Source of the DNA: Trema orientale
Lineage: Eukaryota > Streptophyta > Magnoliopsida > Rosales > Cannabaceae
NCBI GenBank assembly: GCA_002914845.1
Contig: JXTC01000429.1
Span: forward strand, 75,563 to 139,562
Direction of reading: 5' to 3'
Length of the DNA stretch: 64,000 bases
In this document: positions 43,687-54,521 of the stretch, piece by piece
Position numbering within the stretch: the first letter of the stretch is position 1
Layout: each line of letters starts with the position of its first letter
The notes under the pieces: model-generated
Told to the model about the DNA's origin: nothing
Database searches by the model: none
The model's input: the letters and a program-made list of their open reading frames with translations, nothing else
Position numbers and translations under genes: made by a program

Positions 43687-45664
43687 ATGTCTGTCAATAC
43701 AAATACCAAATTGTCAACATACCTTATGGCTTCTCTTAGCTTCAACATGAAATACATCTATGAATCGTTATTCACCGAATCTACGGCAGTAATAGCAATT
43801 GGATATAATTCATTCTTGGCATCCAGAGTAATAGCATATAACAGTGTCCCTTCAATCTTACTCTTAATGAATGTGTTATCTACATAAAGCACCAGACGAC
43901 ATGTGGCTCTAAATTCTCGAATGCATACATCTGAGGAGAAGACAAAATGCCCTACATTATCAGTCTCCAAATGAGTAACTATTTCTTTATTCTTCTTCTC
44001 TAACATATACAAAAACGATAGCAACATTTGGTATGATGCTTCAAGTATTCCCCTAACATCAGTAACAGCTTTTTCCCTACACCTCCAAACTTGAGTATAA
44101 TTCATATTAATGCCATATTTAACGAAGAAATCTCCCATTATTTGTTGAGACAAATAATTAGTTTTACCATTTGTGCATTTTCTCTTTATGCATTTGTTGG
44201 GAAATGCACTAAAAAGTAGTTTTAATTTAGAGTTACTTTCATAGAACAATTTAATAAAGGATTGAAGTATTCTCTATTTGATATTAATACACGTTATATT
44301 TTTTTTATTATTTAAATCTATGTTTAATGTATGTTTTGATACTTTAGCAGAATGTGAATGTTTCATTTAGATATAATAAATGCCATATAGATTGTAGTGT
44401 TGCCTATTTTAACAAGATTAATGAAATCTATAATCAACAAAATTTATGACTTTGAATAGAAATACTAATATATCATAAATATATTATAAGATGTATTGAA
44501 CTGGATCAAGTGATATAAATATTAAGGTTAAGAACCGTAACTCAGTATGCAATTATCTGTAACCTAGTACTACTGTAGTTTACCTTAATCTAATCTGTTT
44601 CTTGGAATTGCTTTCTTTAGTTATATCTCTTTGACTTACTAAAGGACTTGTTCTTATGAAGTATAGTACGAACTCCAGTATTTTGGGAGAGATGATCATA
44701 GAAATGTCAACAATACCTTACAGTTTTGGACACCATGCATATAATGTTACTTTGAGATTTTATGGATATTATATTATAATTAAAATAAGGGCCCTGATAC
44801 TATGTGAATTTACTATGTTTATATTTGGTGAATTTGAAGCACACTAGCCATATTATATCCGATAGATGAAAATGGTTACTCAAAGATAAATAGGTACTAA
44901 AAGGGTAATACGGTAATTTCACTTTTCTAGTACAGCATTACATTGGAGGTAATTCTATTGGTATAGTATATGCTAAATAGATTGACTAATTATATAGATG
45001 ATAGGTATGATAGAAAATATATATATTTAGTCTAAGAGTGCAATATTAGGTCGTTAATGAAGTGTGTTAGTATTAATAGTATTTTATCATATAAGAGTTT
45101 ATTATGATATTTATCTAAAACTATTTGAACTTAGACTATTTGGATCTATTAGATCCCTCTTTTAGCTCACGTAATAGTATCAATCCAACAAGCTTATCAG
45201 TTAAGTCCAATAGGCCTATTAGATTTACTACACACTCTCATATAAAAAGGAAATATTCTCTTTAGTTGAGTCACTATAAGTAATATCCTGTTACACAGAA
45301 TACCATTATTCTATGTATGACACACAAACTTAGAGAATGAGAAAGAAAGAAATTCGGCCATAAAGAGAAGAAAGTTCATCTTCTTGTTTGTCCTATTCAT
45401 CTCTCATTGAGATTCGAGGAAGGTGCCTCATAACAACGTCTCACAACACCATCTATCTTGTATAAAACTTTCAGTTCTGAATCAAAACGTCTCATGCTAG
45501 CTCCAATAACCTCATAACAATGGTCCACAAGACCAGCATAACTAATATTCTTTGAAACGGCCATGTCCTTACTTTGTTTACTACGAAAACGCTAACGATC
45601 TTTCTTCTCAATATATTTCATGTCCCCGTCGTACATCATTATGATGTCGACACATGACAAATCT
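43687..45664 (-). pseudogene. Second MULE transposase, decayed and interrupted
   Basis: Minus strand. After an acceptor-like TTGCATATTGCAG, 45664-45458 reads CVDIIMMYDGDMKYIEKKDR and VSKNISYAGLVDHCYEVIGA. After an insert of about 1.26 kb, 44194-43687 reads MNYTQVWRCREKAVTDVRG, LLSFLYMLEKKNKEIVTHLE, REFRATCRLVLYVDNTFIKS and ELYPIAITAVDSVNNDS. A TAG at the expected Trp of the next motif is followed by MYFMLKLREAI. It is the N-terminal half of a MULE transposase, less similar to the first one than a recent copy would be. The rest of the catalytic domain is missing. Confidence 0.8.
44195..45457. mobile_element. Probable solo LTR inside the second MULE transposase
   Basis: The insert separating the two transposase pieces begins TGTTGGGAAATGC and ends TCTCACAACA, fitting TG...CA LTR ends. 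A TATAAAAAGG box lies at about 45240. The flanking pentamers GCATT and CCATC agree at only three of five bases, so the target duplication is not proven. No retroelement genes inside. Confidence 0.5.
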
Positions 45665-45913
45665 GCAATATGCAAAAATACTATTTTCAAAGAGAAATGA
45701 AATAAAATGAGTCAAAAGTACACAATCGAAATAGTCATCGAAATGTATCAAATATTGGTTTCAATTCCATTTCAATGCCAATCAAAATTGTTTCCCGAAA
45801 CTGCATAATATACTGATATTGAAATACAATCGAATTAGCGTCGAATACAATCAAATTTTGACGATGCATCAAAAGGTCTTCAACAACAATCGAAATGCAT
45901 CAAGTTGTATCCT
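45665..45913. other. AT-rich spacer
   Basis: It starts as the intron upstream of the second MULE exon. It contains several ATCGAAATGCATCAA-like short repeats; nothing else recognised. Confidence 0.4.
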
Positions 45914-46135
45914 TTTTTTTTTTTTTTTGGACATAAATCATCTAACTGCTATCGAAATTCGTCAAAAATCTCAATGACTTTCTGGGTTTTTCACTTTAGA
46001 TTTAGTAAATTATCAAATATTGACTTTTTTTTTTTTTTTGGACATAAATCATCTAACTGCTATCGAAATTCGTCAAAAATCTCAATGACTTTCTGGGTTT
46101 TTCACTTTAGATTTAGTAAATTATCAAATATTGAC
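45914..46135. repeat. Perfect 111-bp tandem duplication
   Basis: Two head-to-tail copies (45914-46024 and 46025-46135), each starting with a T run and GGACATAAATCATC and ending TATCAAATATTGAC. The non-T part appears identical, so the duplication is recent (or an assembly effect). Confidence 0.9.
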
Positions 46136-48683
46136 CCAAATTCATTTTTTTGCCACAAATCAACCTCAAAACACATAAAAGTTTATGCCTAGACTATTTC
46201 TAACAATATCCATAATATTTAAACATAAAAGTTTACCCATTTGAAAAATCCCCCTTGTTCTTTGGGTATCCAATGCATCTTATGAAGAGTTCTTTTTTTC
46301 TTTTCTTTTTTTTTTTCTTTTTTGTGCAATTCATGTTGATTTAGCTTTGATTGTTTAAAAAACTATGAAGTTGAGAGAAGGTAAAACATTGAAGAAGAGG
46401 CATAGAGGAAGCGAAGAATGAAAGAGATGAAAACTAGGTATAAGATGCATAGATAATAGTTAAAAATATTTTGGGCGTAATTAGTCCTTTTAGGTGAGTA
46501 TAATCATATATTTTGAACATTTATTTAGGGATGTATATGTTTGTACCTATGGAGCATATTTATTGAAATTTCTCTTAGCAAATAATTCCAAAATTAAAAC
46601 AACACAACACATTTCTACTAATTTAGATGTGAGTTGGAAATAATTTTTGTTTACATTTAAGAATTTGATCAATGTAAACTTTTATTTTTCCAACACTAAA
46701 TGCTCCAGGTGTGAAAATGAAATTTTTAAGAATGCAGTGTTGAATTTATTTAAAAATAAATAAATAAAAAAATTAGAGGACATATATTTTTAATTGACCC
46801 CTATAATTATATCAAATATTATACAAACATCTGTAAATAGGAAAAACTTATATTCAATAGTACTCGTGGAAAAACGAAAGAGTATGCCTAATTTGTACTT
46901 GAAATTCTGTTAAAATAACTTTAAGAATGAATAATCATTCTTTAAAAAAAAAAAAAAAAAGAAACAAAGAAAAGGTAGCTTTGTTAAATTAGAAAGTACG
47001 AGCAATAATATGAACCCATAATTTGACTTAATAATGGCACTAATGCCAGAGTAGACCCGTCACAAGAGTATTCAAATAAACCATCAAAAGTTTTGAATGA
47101 AACGAAGTTATTTGCAAGTATAGTCAAACATACATAAATGGCATAAAAATGCTCCCAAGTTGGTCCATAGTGACGCCCACCACTATCTGACTNAAAAGCT
47201 TTATGTCAATGTTGTTTTCAAGTGGTATAAAGCCTTAGCATTGGTCCAAAACGCCCCACTAGAACACATTATGCTCGTACATGTCATATATCATTATATT
47301 CTTCTTTATCTACTCATTTAATAATTCAAATAAAATTTGACTGTTAAATGTGAACTTTTCTTAAATCGTGTATTCATACATATCAAATAATCTTGATAAA
47401 CCACTTATGTGATAAGAATGGGTGTATAATTCATTTCAAAACAGGAGTTACTCTTTTGTTTAATTCTCATAAGTCAATTTATCCAAAAAGATCAATAGCT
47501 CTTTAGTCATGAAATAGACGTAAACAAGCAAAATAGATTCTTCTCCCATTTTAGGTTTAAAAAGAGAGAAAAGAATAGTCACTACCCTACATTTTGCCCT
47601 ATATTATCTTCTAAACTGAACCTAGTCACAAGCCTGACCAATAACTTGTGCTTGAAGAAAGCAAAGGTTAAGAGGGAAAAAGAAATAGATAAACAAAAAA
47701 GTCTAGTCCTTGATACAAAGTAAAATCAAGTTGTCACATGCATGGTTCTAGATCCAATGAATTTCAACAATGGGATGCGTTTTGAAAAGAAGTATCAGAA
47801 GAAAATCTCCCTCAAACGAGGAGCAAAGATGAGAAAGTCAACATCTTTCATAATGTATAATACCTAACATATTCTTATCCTTTGAAAATGAAGCAATTGA
47901 AAGATATAACTAAGTGTACGACCCTATTCTTAGGACCTAGCTAGGTACAACAATATCCATGAACAAAAAGTCAGCTTGAACGAGACTAATATAAAGAAAA
48001 TTGAATAGTTAAAGAAGCCAGTAAACTAAACTCAGCCAACTTGATTGACTATGGTGCAAAAACAAGAAACTATTTTCGGAGTTCATTACATAAATATAAT
48101 TTTAGGAGTTGAGATTCCCCTCGTAATAGTCTTTCACTCTGTTCTTCTTTTCCTTGAATTTTTCATTCAAAGAATAATTTGAACATTCAACATGGAACAT
48201 AATAATTTTATGTGTATACATATGAACATATCAGATCAATCAATAAAGTTCTATCAAATTACAGAGGCAAGAAACTAACAAAGCCTAACCAGGGTCAGAT
48301 GCAAAGAGTGTAATAGAGGGAATTTTGAGACTTGATCTGAAGTAATTGCTCATCTTTCTGTATCAACTATGAACCAACCACCCAAAGAACATCGAAGACA
48401 ATATTATTTTACATAACGTTGAGAACCAAGATTTCTCTTCAAAATCTAGACATGGTAGTAAAGACTTACATGTTTGAAATAACAATTTTCGTTACTTTAG
48501 TTTGATCCTTTTCTCTACTACACCATGGATTGCAACCGAACTTAAGAACCCAGTTATGAGGTAAATATTTACACCAGGATCTTAAGATTGAGTAAAAAAA
48601 GTGCCAACTTATTTTTAGTAAAATGAGAATTGAAGTGACATCTCTAGCTGTACAACCAGAAATTCCTCACTTACTTTATAAAG
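46136..48683. other. Intergenic region downstream of PSKR1
   Basis: AT-rich DNA with no supported gene; a single N at 47193 marks an assembly join. The part next to 48683 should hold the 3' UTR of PSKR1 (minus strand). No clear transposon ends were found. Confidence 0.5.
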
Positions 48684-51600
48684 CTAGATGTTTGTACCGA
48701 TGCTGTCAAGCCATGAAACAAGCTGTTGGGTTGAAGGTCTGACTTTTGGAAACTCACTTAAGCAAAGGCAAGCAATCTCAAGGACCTGCAATAATTCCTT
48801 ATCATGCTCCTTGTCACAAATGAATGGATCAAACACCTCGCTTTCCCTTTTTTCCTTCTTCATCTGAAACACCCAAGAGATCAAATCTCGGCAACTTTTT
48901 GGCTTGCACATGTCCATGGGTCTCTTGCCAGTTAGAAGCTCCAAAAGAACAACTCCAAAACTATACACATCTCCTTTGTAAGTAGCAACAGAAGCTTGAC
49001 CGTACTCAGGAGGAATGTAGCCTAATGTCCCAACAAGATCAGTTGTTACATGAGTATCGTAAGGGAGAATGAGCCTTGCAAGACCAAAATCAGCTAAATG
49101 CGCCTCAAAATTCTCATCTAAAAGGATGTTACTCGACTTTATATCTCGATGAAGGATATGGGGCTCACATGACTGGTGTAAGTAAGCCAGCCCTCTTGCA
49201 GCCCCTCGAGCGATTTGGAGCCTCGTCTCCCATTTGAGGAATGCTGGGCCATCAACCCTTTCATGTAACCAGTAATCTAAGCTACTGTTTTCCATGTATG
49301 AATATATTAGGAGCCTGTCACTCTTAAACATGCAATACCCTTGAAGAAGGACAAGATTAGGATGCTGAGCTCTTGAGAGGGTTTCCACTTCGGCACGAAA
49401 TTCTCTCTCCATCTGTCCGCAGTCGCCAGAGAGTCGTTTTATTGCAACCTTCTTACCATCAGGGAGGGTGGCCCTGTAAACCAAACCAAAACCCCCACAC
49501 CCAATGATATTTGCTTGGTCAAAATTGTTGGTAGATTTTGAAAGGTCATCAACAGAGAGCTCTTTACAATTGTCCTTGTTCTGGAACAGGGTCACAAATC
49601 TTGAGCCCAATTCTTCCAAATCTTTCTCATTGGTGCTACAGTCCTCTTTCTCTGGATCAATCTCTCCTGGATGATGCTTCCGCAACACAAATATGAACAT
49701 GAGAGCAAGAAGTAATGCTGTCCCAAATACAATACCGATAGTGATTCCAACAACAACGCCTCTTTTTTTCCCTGATCCACTGGATGGCGGATGAGGAAGA
49801 CCCTCACTTGATGGACATGGTGAAGCATGGTCCCCACAAAGATTATTTCCTTCGAAGCTTGAATTTGGGAAGGTTGGAAATTGGCCACCTACCGGGATCA
49901 TCCCATGTAATTGATTGTTTGCAACATTAAACTTGGACAGAAAGCTGAGTCTTACCAAGGATGATGGTATTGTCCCTGAAAGCTTGTTGTGAGACAAATC
50001 CAGAGTCTCTAAGCTGCTCATCCCTGCCAGACTACTAGGGATTGATCCAGTAAGATTGTTGAATCTCAACTCGAAAACGTGGAGCTTTCTCAGATTCCCA
50101 AACTCTGGCCAGATTGGTCCACTTAGGTTATTGTAACTGAGGTCCAAGGTCGGTGGAAAGCTCCACACCTGATTATACTGCAATCCTCTCGCACTAACAT
50201 TCCTCTTCATGAAAAATGGGAAATCTGGGGAGGGTTCCTCCAATGAGATCTGCCTATCAATGAGACTTGGTAATCGAGTAAGGCTTTCTGGGATCTCCCC
50301 GGTAAATGAGTTGTTTGATAAGTCCAAGTAAAAGAGGTCCTGAAAAGATCCTAACCAGGGAGGGATAGTTCCAACAAAGTGATTCCAGGACAAATCCAAC
50401 AATTGCAACTGTTTGCTTGCACTCAACCATTGTGGAACCAATCCTCTGAGTCTACAATTCGCAATAACGAGAATCTTCAGCTTTTCAAAATACAAAGTGG
50501 GATCAGCAGGTAACTCCTCATCACGAAAGTTCAAGCTTAACACCAAAGTAGTAAGGTTCTTACACTGCTGCAAGATTCTGAGGGCAGAATAAAGATTGGA
50601 GTTGCTGGAATTTGAAAGAGAAAAGTAAGAGAGACTGTGAAAGTTCTTGAAACTTTCTGGTATTTCACCTGTGAAGTTATTCCGGGCAATGTTTATATTA
50701 TTCAGATGTTGGCAAGATGGTAGGTTATCCGGTATAGCCCCGGTGAACCGATTAGTAGCTAAATCAAGAGAAGCCAAACTGACCATAGCCGTACAGTTAA
50801 GTCTAATTGGACCATCCAAGGAATTGTTTCTCACATTCAACAAAGTAAGACTGGGGGAATTTGACAAGGAAGGAGGTATATCACCAGTGAATTTATTTGA
50901 ATGGGCTACAAAAAACCTTAGGTTCTTTAAGTTATGAAAGACATCCGGAATAGTTCCAGAAAACTCATTAGAGCAAATATCCAAACGAACAAGTTTAGTG
51001 AGGTTACCAATTCCTTTGCTCAGAGATCCAGAAAACTTGTTATCTTGAAGAATCAAGTCAGAAAGCTTTCGCAGCCGGAATATACCTTCAGATATACCAG
51101 TGAGATAATTCATCCCAACACAGATGTGCTCTAAAGAACCACAATCGCCAAGTCCTGATGGAAGAACACCCGTGAAGAAGTTCGCAGCGAGCTTCAAAAC
51201 CCGGAGTGAAGAAGAAGCATTACAGACACCAGTCGGAAAAGAGCCGTTCAAAAAGTTTTGAGACATATCAAGGACTTGAATTGAAGGTAAATGGAAAGTA
51301 TCCGGAACAGGACCATTAAAATCATTAAAGCTCAAGTCCATAGCCTCTAAATTCGACAAATTGAACAGCGAAGACGGAACCGGACCTTTAAGAAAGTTAC
51401 GAGAAAGATTGAGAGTTTTGAGCTGATCCAAAGAGCCCAAAGTCTCAGAAAGCTTACCCATTAGTCTCATGCCCTGAAGCTCCAACTTCACCACTCTCCC
51501 TTTATCAGAACCATCCTCAAATCCCAGAGAAGATGAAGAATTACATTGGACTCCTGTCCATGTACAGCAATTGGAAGAAGAATTGGTTTCCCACCCAGGA

Positions 51601-51752
51601 ATCGAAGTTTGGAGAACCGCCATGAAAGCTTGTAAAGCTTTCAAATCATTTGGGTCGCATTTCAGGTTCTGATCGGGACTCTGAGCGTGAGCTCGGAAGA
51701 AGCAACACCCAATAACAATTAGAAGCAACACCCAGAAATCTTGAACACCCAT
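48684..51752 (-). CDS. PSKR1: Phytosulfokine receptor 1-like LRR receptor kinase
   Basis: An intact, intronless 1022-codon gene. A signal peptide (about 1-24, ending FFRAHA) is followed by the LRR N-cap (CDPNDLKALQAFM, NCCTWTGVQC). About 20 LRRs are interrupted by the PSK-binding island (about 500-540, FPFFMKRNVSARGLQYNQV). A C-cap (NNLCGDHASPC), a membrane span (about 665-688, VVVGITIGIVFGTALLLALM) and the kinase follow. The kinase has GCGGFGLV (about 750), VAIK (about 771), HRDIKSSN (about 867) and DFG (about 886), so it is an active-type RD kinase. The end LVSWLDSIGTNI and overall length resemble Arabidopsis PSKR1 (1008 residues). The family binds the disulfated pentapeptide phytosulfokine at the plasma membrane, works with SERK co-receptors, and promotes growth while tuning defence. 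The first Met precedes a good signal peptide. PSKR2 or a PSY1R-like function is less likely because the island matches PSKR1. Confidence 0.93.
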   Translation of the reverse strand: MGVQDFWVLLLIVIGCCFFRAHAQSPDQNLKCDPNDLKALQAFMAVLQTSIPGWETNSSSNCCTWTGVQCNSSSSLGFEDGSDKGRVVKLELQGMRLMGKLSETLGSLDQLKTLNLSRNFLKGPVPSSLFNLSNLEAMDLSFNDFNGPVPDTFHLPSIQVLDMSQNFLNGSFPTGVCNASSSLRVLKLAANFFTGVLPSGLGDCGSLEHICVGMNYLTGISEGIFRLRKLSDLILQDNKFSGSLSKGIGNLTKLVRLDICSNEFSGTIPDVFHNLKNLRFFVAHSNKFTGDIPPSLSNSPSLTLLNVRNNSLDGPIRLNCTAMVSLASLDLATNRFTGAIPDNLPSCQHLNNINIARNNFTGEIPESFKNFHSLSYFSLSNSSNSNLYSALRILQQCKNLTTLVLSLNFRDEELPADPTLYFEKLKILVIANCRLRGLVPQWLSASKQLQLLDLSWNHFVGTIPPWLGSFQDLFYLDLSNNSFTGEIPESLTRLPSLIDRQISLEEPSPDFPFFMKRNVSARGLQYNQVWSFPPTLDLSYNNLSGPIWPEFGNLRKLHVFELRFNNLTGSIPSSLAGMSSLETLDLSHNKLSGTIPSSLVRLSFLSKFNVANNQLHGMIPVGGQFPTFPNSSFEGNNLCGDHASPCPSSEGLPHPPSSGSGKKRGVVVGITIGIVFGTALLLALMFIFVLRKHHPGEIDPEKEDCSTNEKDLEELGSRFVTLFQNKDNCKELSVDDLSKSTNNFDQANIIGCGGFGLVYRATLPDGKKVAIKRLSGDCGQMEREFRAEVETLSRAQHPNLVLLQGYCMFKSDRLLIYSYMENSSLDYWLHERVDGPAFLKWETRLQIARGAARGLAYLHQSCEPHILHRDIKSSNILLDENFEAHLADFGLARLILPYDTHVTTDLVGTLGYIPPEYGQASVATYKGDVYSFGVVLLELLTGKRPMDMCKPKSCRDLISWVFQMKKEKRESEVFDPFICDKEHDKELLQVLEIACLCLSEFPKVRPSTQQLVSWLDSIGTNI

Positions 51753-52208
51753 TTGAGAGAATCACACGCAGATGGGAGAGAAAGAGAAAGAAAAAAAAAA
51801 AAAACACAAGTGGTTTAATCAAGTAGAGTCCAGCATTCTGCAGATTAAGAACCAAGGCCAAAGAAAAACATGTATAAGATAAAAAAGGCCAAAACCCCAG
51901 AAAGAGAATGGAAGGAAAAAGCTAAAACGAAATCAAAATGATAGTGTTTTTTTTTTTATGTGAAAGAATAAGAATATAAGAGAGAAAAAGAAAAAGACGA
52001 ACCTCTCAGAAAGGGAAATGGCGGATAGAGATAGCTAGAGAGAGAGAGTGTGTGAGGGTCTTAGAGAGAGAAATGTAATGCTTTGACTTCAACACGGTTG
52101 TAGGTTTTGTGGGTATGAATGAAAGAATGAAACGAAGCGGCTCTTCCTTCAGTTCCAGAAGAGAGAGAAAGTGTAGAGAGAGAGAACAGAGAGGAAGAAA
52201 AAAGAAGG
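51753..52208 (-). promoter_or_regulatory. Probable 5' leader of PSKR1, CT-rich
   Basis: On the gene's strand this 456-bp stretch is rich in CT repeats (CTCTCTCTCTAGC, CTTTTTCTTTTTCTCTC), typical of plant 5' UTRs. A GAGAG/GTTCGT at about 51999 could be a donor of a 5' UTR intron, which is not proven. Confidence 0.45.
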
Positions 52209-52216
52209 TTATATAA
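52209..52216 (-). promoter_or_regulatory. Candidate TATA box of PSKR1
   Basis: TTATATAA lies just upstream of the CT-rich leader, about 460 bp from the ATG, with pyrimidine-rich start-like sequence 25-40 bp further on. A palindromic G-box, CACGTG, stands at 52315-52320, about 100 bp upstream, a known bZIP/bHLH site. Inference from position only. Confidence 0.45.
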
Positions 52217-52373
52217 CTGTGTTCCAAAAAAAAAAAAAGAACAACAAGAATAGTTACTGGTTATAACAGGTGAAGAGGGAGAAATGATATAAAAGGAGTG
52301 ACCGGGAGAAGTGTCACGTGATGACCGGTGATAGGCGGTGAGGGGGTTTTGGTAAAGTTGGATGAGACTGTGG

Positions 52374-52402
52374 GAAGAAGAAGAAGAAGAAGAAGAAGAA
52401 GA
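52374..52402. repeat. (GAA)n microsatellite
   Basis: About nine GAA units about 620 bp upstream of the PSKR1 start; reads as (TTC)n on the gene strand. Confidence 0.9.
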
Positions 52403-52952
52403 CAATGAGCAGAGCAATGGGATTCAAAAGTCAAAGGGTGGGTGGCGACACGTACACGGAGTTTCCTCCCTTGGCTGCCTCTTTATTCCACTTTTCTTCC
52501 TTTTTTTTTCCATTTTTAATTATTTTTTTCTTTTTATATAAAATTTTCTTGTTTCTAATTTCTTCTTGTCGTTATTTGTTCAATATGAGATTCAATTCGA
52601 ACCTTTTCAAAATTTCACATACTTTATTAACTCAACCATTTAAATATTTTTCTTTTCATCAGAGCCCAAAAAAAAAAAAAACCATTTGAATATTTTATTT
52701 GTTTATGGTTCACTAAACATGCAATAAATAGAATTTGTTTGTTTTTTGTTGGTTTCAAAAACTGTTTCCAAATTTTTGTTTAGTCATTAAAAATATGTAC
52801 CATCTACATCTAATAGAAGTAGTGTACTAAACCTTTTTCGGGGAAAAAAAAAGGTAGTAGTGTACTAAACATTCCATAACCATTTTCTGTAAATAAAGAA
52901 AAATAAATAAACTGACCAAATTATGTTAGAGACTAAAGCTGTATACATATTA
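52403..52952. other. AT-rich upstream region
   Basis: No gene. Poly-T and poly-A runs only; a short direct repeat of TAGTGTACTAAAC occurs at 52822 and 52857. Confidence 0.4.
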
Positions 52953-53430
52953 AAAAGAGTTTTTGACATGATTAGTCCCTGAATTTTTCGATGATTTGTA
53001 ATGTATTCCCTGAATTTTTTTTTTTTGGCAATTAAGACCCTGAATTTAGAATTTTTGGCAATGTATCCCCTGAACTTTTTTTTTTGGCAATTAGGACCCT
53101 GAATTTAGAGTTTTTGGCATGATTAGTCCTTGAATTTTTCGTTGATTTGCAATTTATTTTTTTATTGTTTAAAAATTTGAATATAACTCAGGGGATATAT
53201 TGCAAATCAGTGAAAAATTCAAGGACTAATCATGCCAAAAACTCTAAATTCAGGGTCCTAATTGCCAAAAAAAAAATTTCAGGGGATACCTTGCAAATCT
53301 ACGAAAAATTCAGGGGCTAATCATGCCAAAAATTATAAATTCAGGGTCCTAATTGCCAAAAAAAAAATTCAGGGGATACATTGCAAATCATCGAAAAATT
53401 CAGGGACTAATCATGCTAAAAACCCTATTA
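52953..53430. repeat. Foldback element upstream of PSKR1
   Basis: Two long inverted arms (about 52953-53162 and 53190-53430) are separated by a loop of about 30 bp. Each arm is made of repeated modules: CATGATTAGTCCCTGAATTT, TTCGATGATTTGCAATGTAT, CCCCTGAATTTTTTTTTGGC and AATTAGGACCCTGAATTTAG, or their complements. It has no coding sequence. This is a non-autonomous foldback or MITE-like repeat. Confidence 0.88.
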
Positions 53431-54521
53431 AAAACCAAGGAACTAATATCAATAATATTAAGTTTAGGAGCTAAGACGTAATTTTTTGCATAATTAATGG
53501 AGCAATATAATATTGATCAGTACTTTTACATGCTAGGCTATGACCTAAAATTAACGTGTATATGTTTTTCATTTTGCAACATTTTGCCACCAGTAGTGGT
53601 AAAGAAACATTACTTGCCATTTAATACAAGTATGGCTCTTTTTGCTATTTAATGATTATCCATTTACTAATTTCTTGTCTAGTTCATTTGCAACTTTCAA
53701 GGAAAAAGAAAAAAGAAAAAAAAAAGTTGTGTGTGGATACTGGACTGTCTACTTCTGAGACTGACTGAGCGGTTTGTCTTCTTTGGAGGAAAGGATTATA
53801 ATATTATATAGATCCCCTCATATTTTGGATCAAAAACATTGAAATGCTCTTCTTGCCCCTTTATTTTTCTTACTTTCTAAGTTACTATAATTAATTTTGG
53901 TGTTTTCCGGATTACCTTTTCGTTTGTCTCTAGTTTTTTTTTTTTTTTTTTGAAAGGGTTTGTCTCTAGTTTTACAAATACCTTCTACGTTACTCAATTA
54001 GTGTCTCAACTAGAGAACTTTGTACTTCTCTTGTTAACATTTCATTAATTGTCTGATCAGAAATTTGTAACGAAATTTCTAAAGCATATTTTCATCCATT
54101 TGATGTTTTATTCCCTCTCCACCTAATTAATCTTTTGATATATCATTCCATTTAAGCAGTTACAAAATTAATAGAAAATAAATAAATAAAACTAAACTTA
54201 CTCGTTCAATACTTTCTGTTTTTAAGCTAATATATCAATAATCGAATGGAAAGACGTAAAAAGATAGACAAACTAAACAAATGTTTTGTGTCACATATTT
54301 TGTAACAATAAATGCTAAAGGGCACGCACTAATAGAGGTGAGCCCAATATCTTAAAATTTGCACCTAGCCTCATATTTTAATTAGTTTGGAATCTTAATC
54401 ACCACGGGTATCCTTTAACACGACTTTGTAACTTATGACTTCCAATTAAGCACTTCTTTTACTCCAGTATATAATTGAGCCAACAACATTTTGTAGCAAA
54501 AAAAAAATTAATATCATGGAT
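53431..54521. other. Intergenic AT-rich DNA
   Basis: No supported gene or repeat boundary; poly-A and poly-T runs at 53705-53725 and 53935-53951. Confidence 0.5.

Noticed and set aside
50647..51134. Plus-strand frames inside the PSKR1 gene, and 526-981 on the minus strand
   Set aside because: They are reverse-complement shadows of the LRR coding sequence.
53262..53474. A 70-codon frame with NHAKN-type repeats
   Set aside because: It is the translation of the foldback arm modules.
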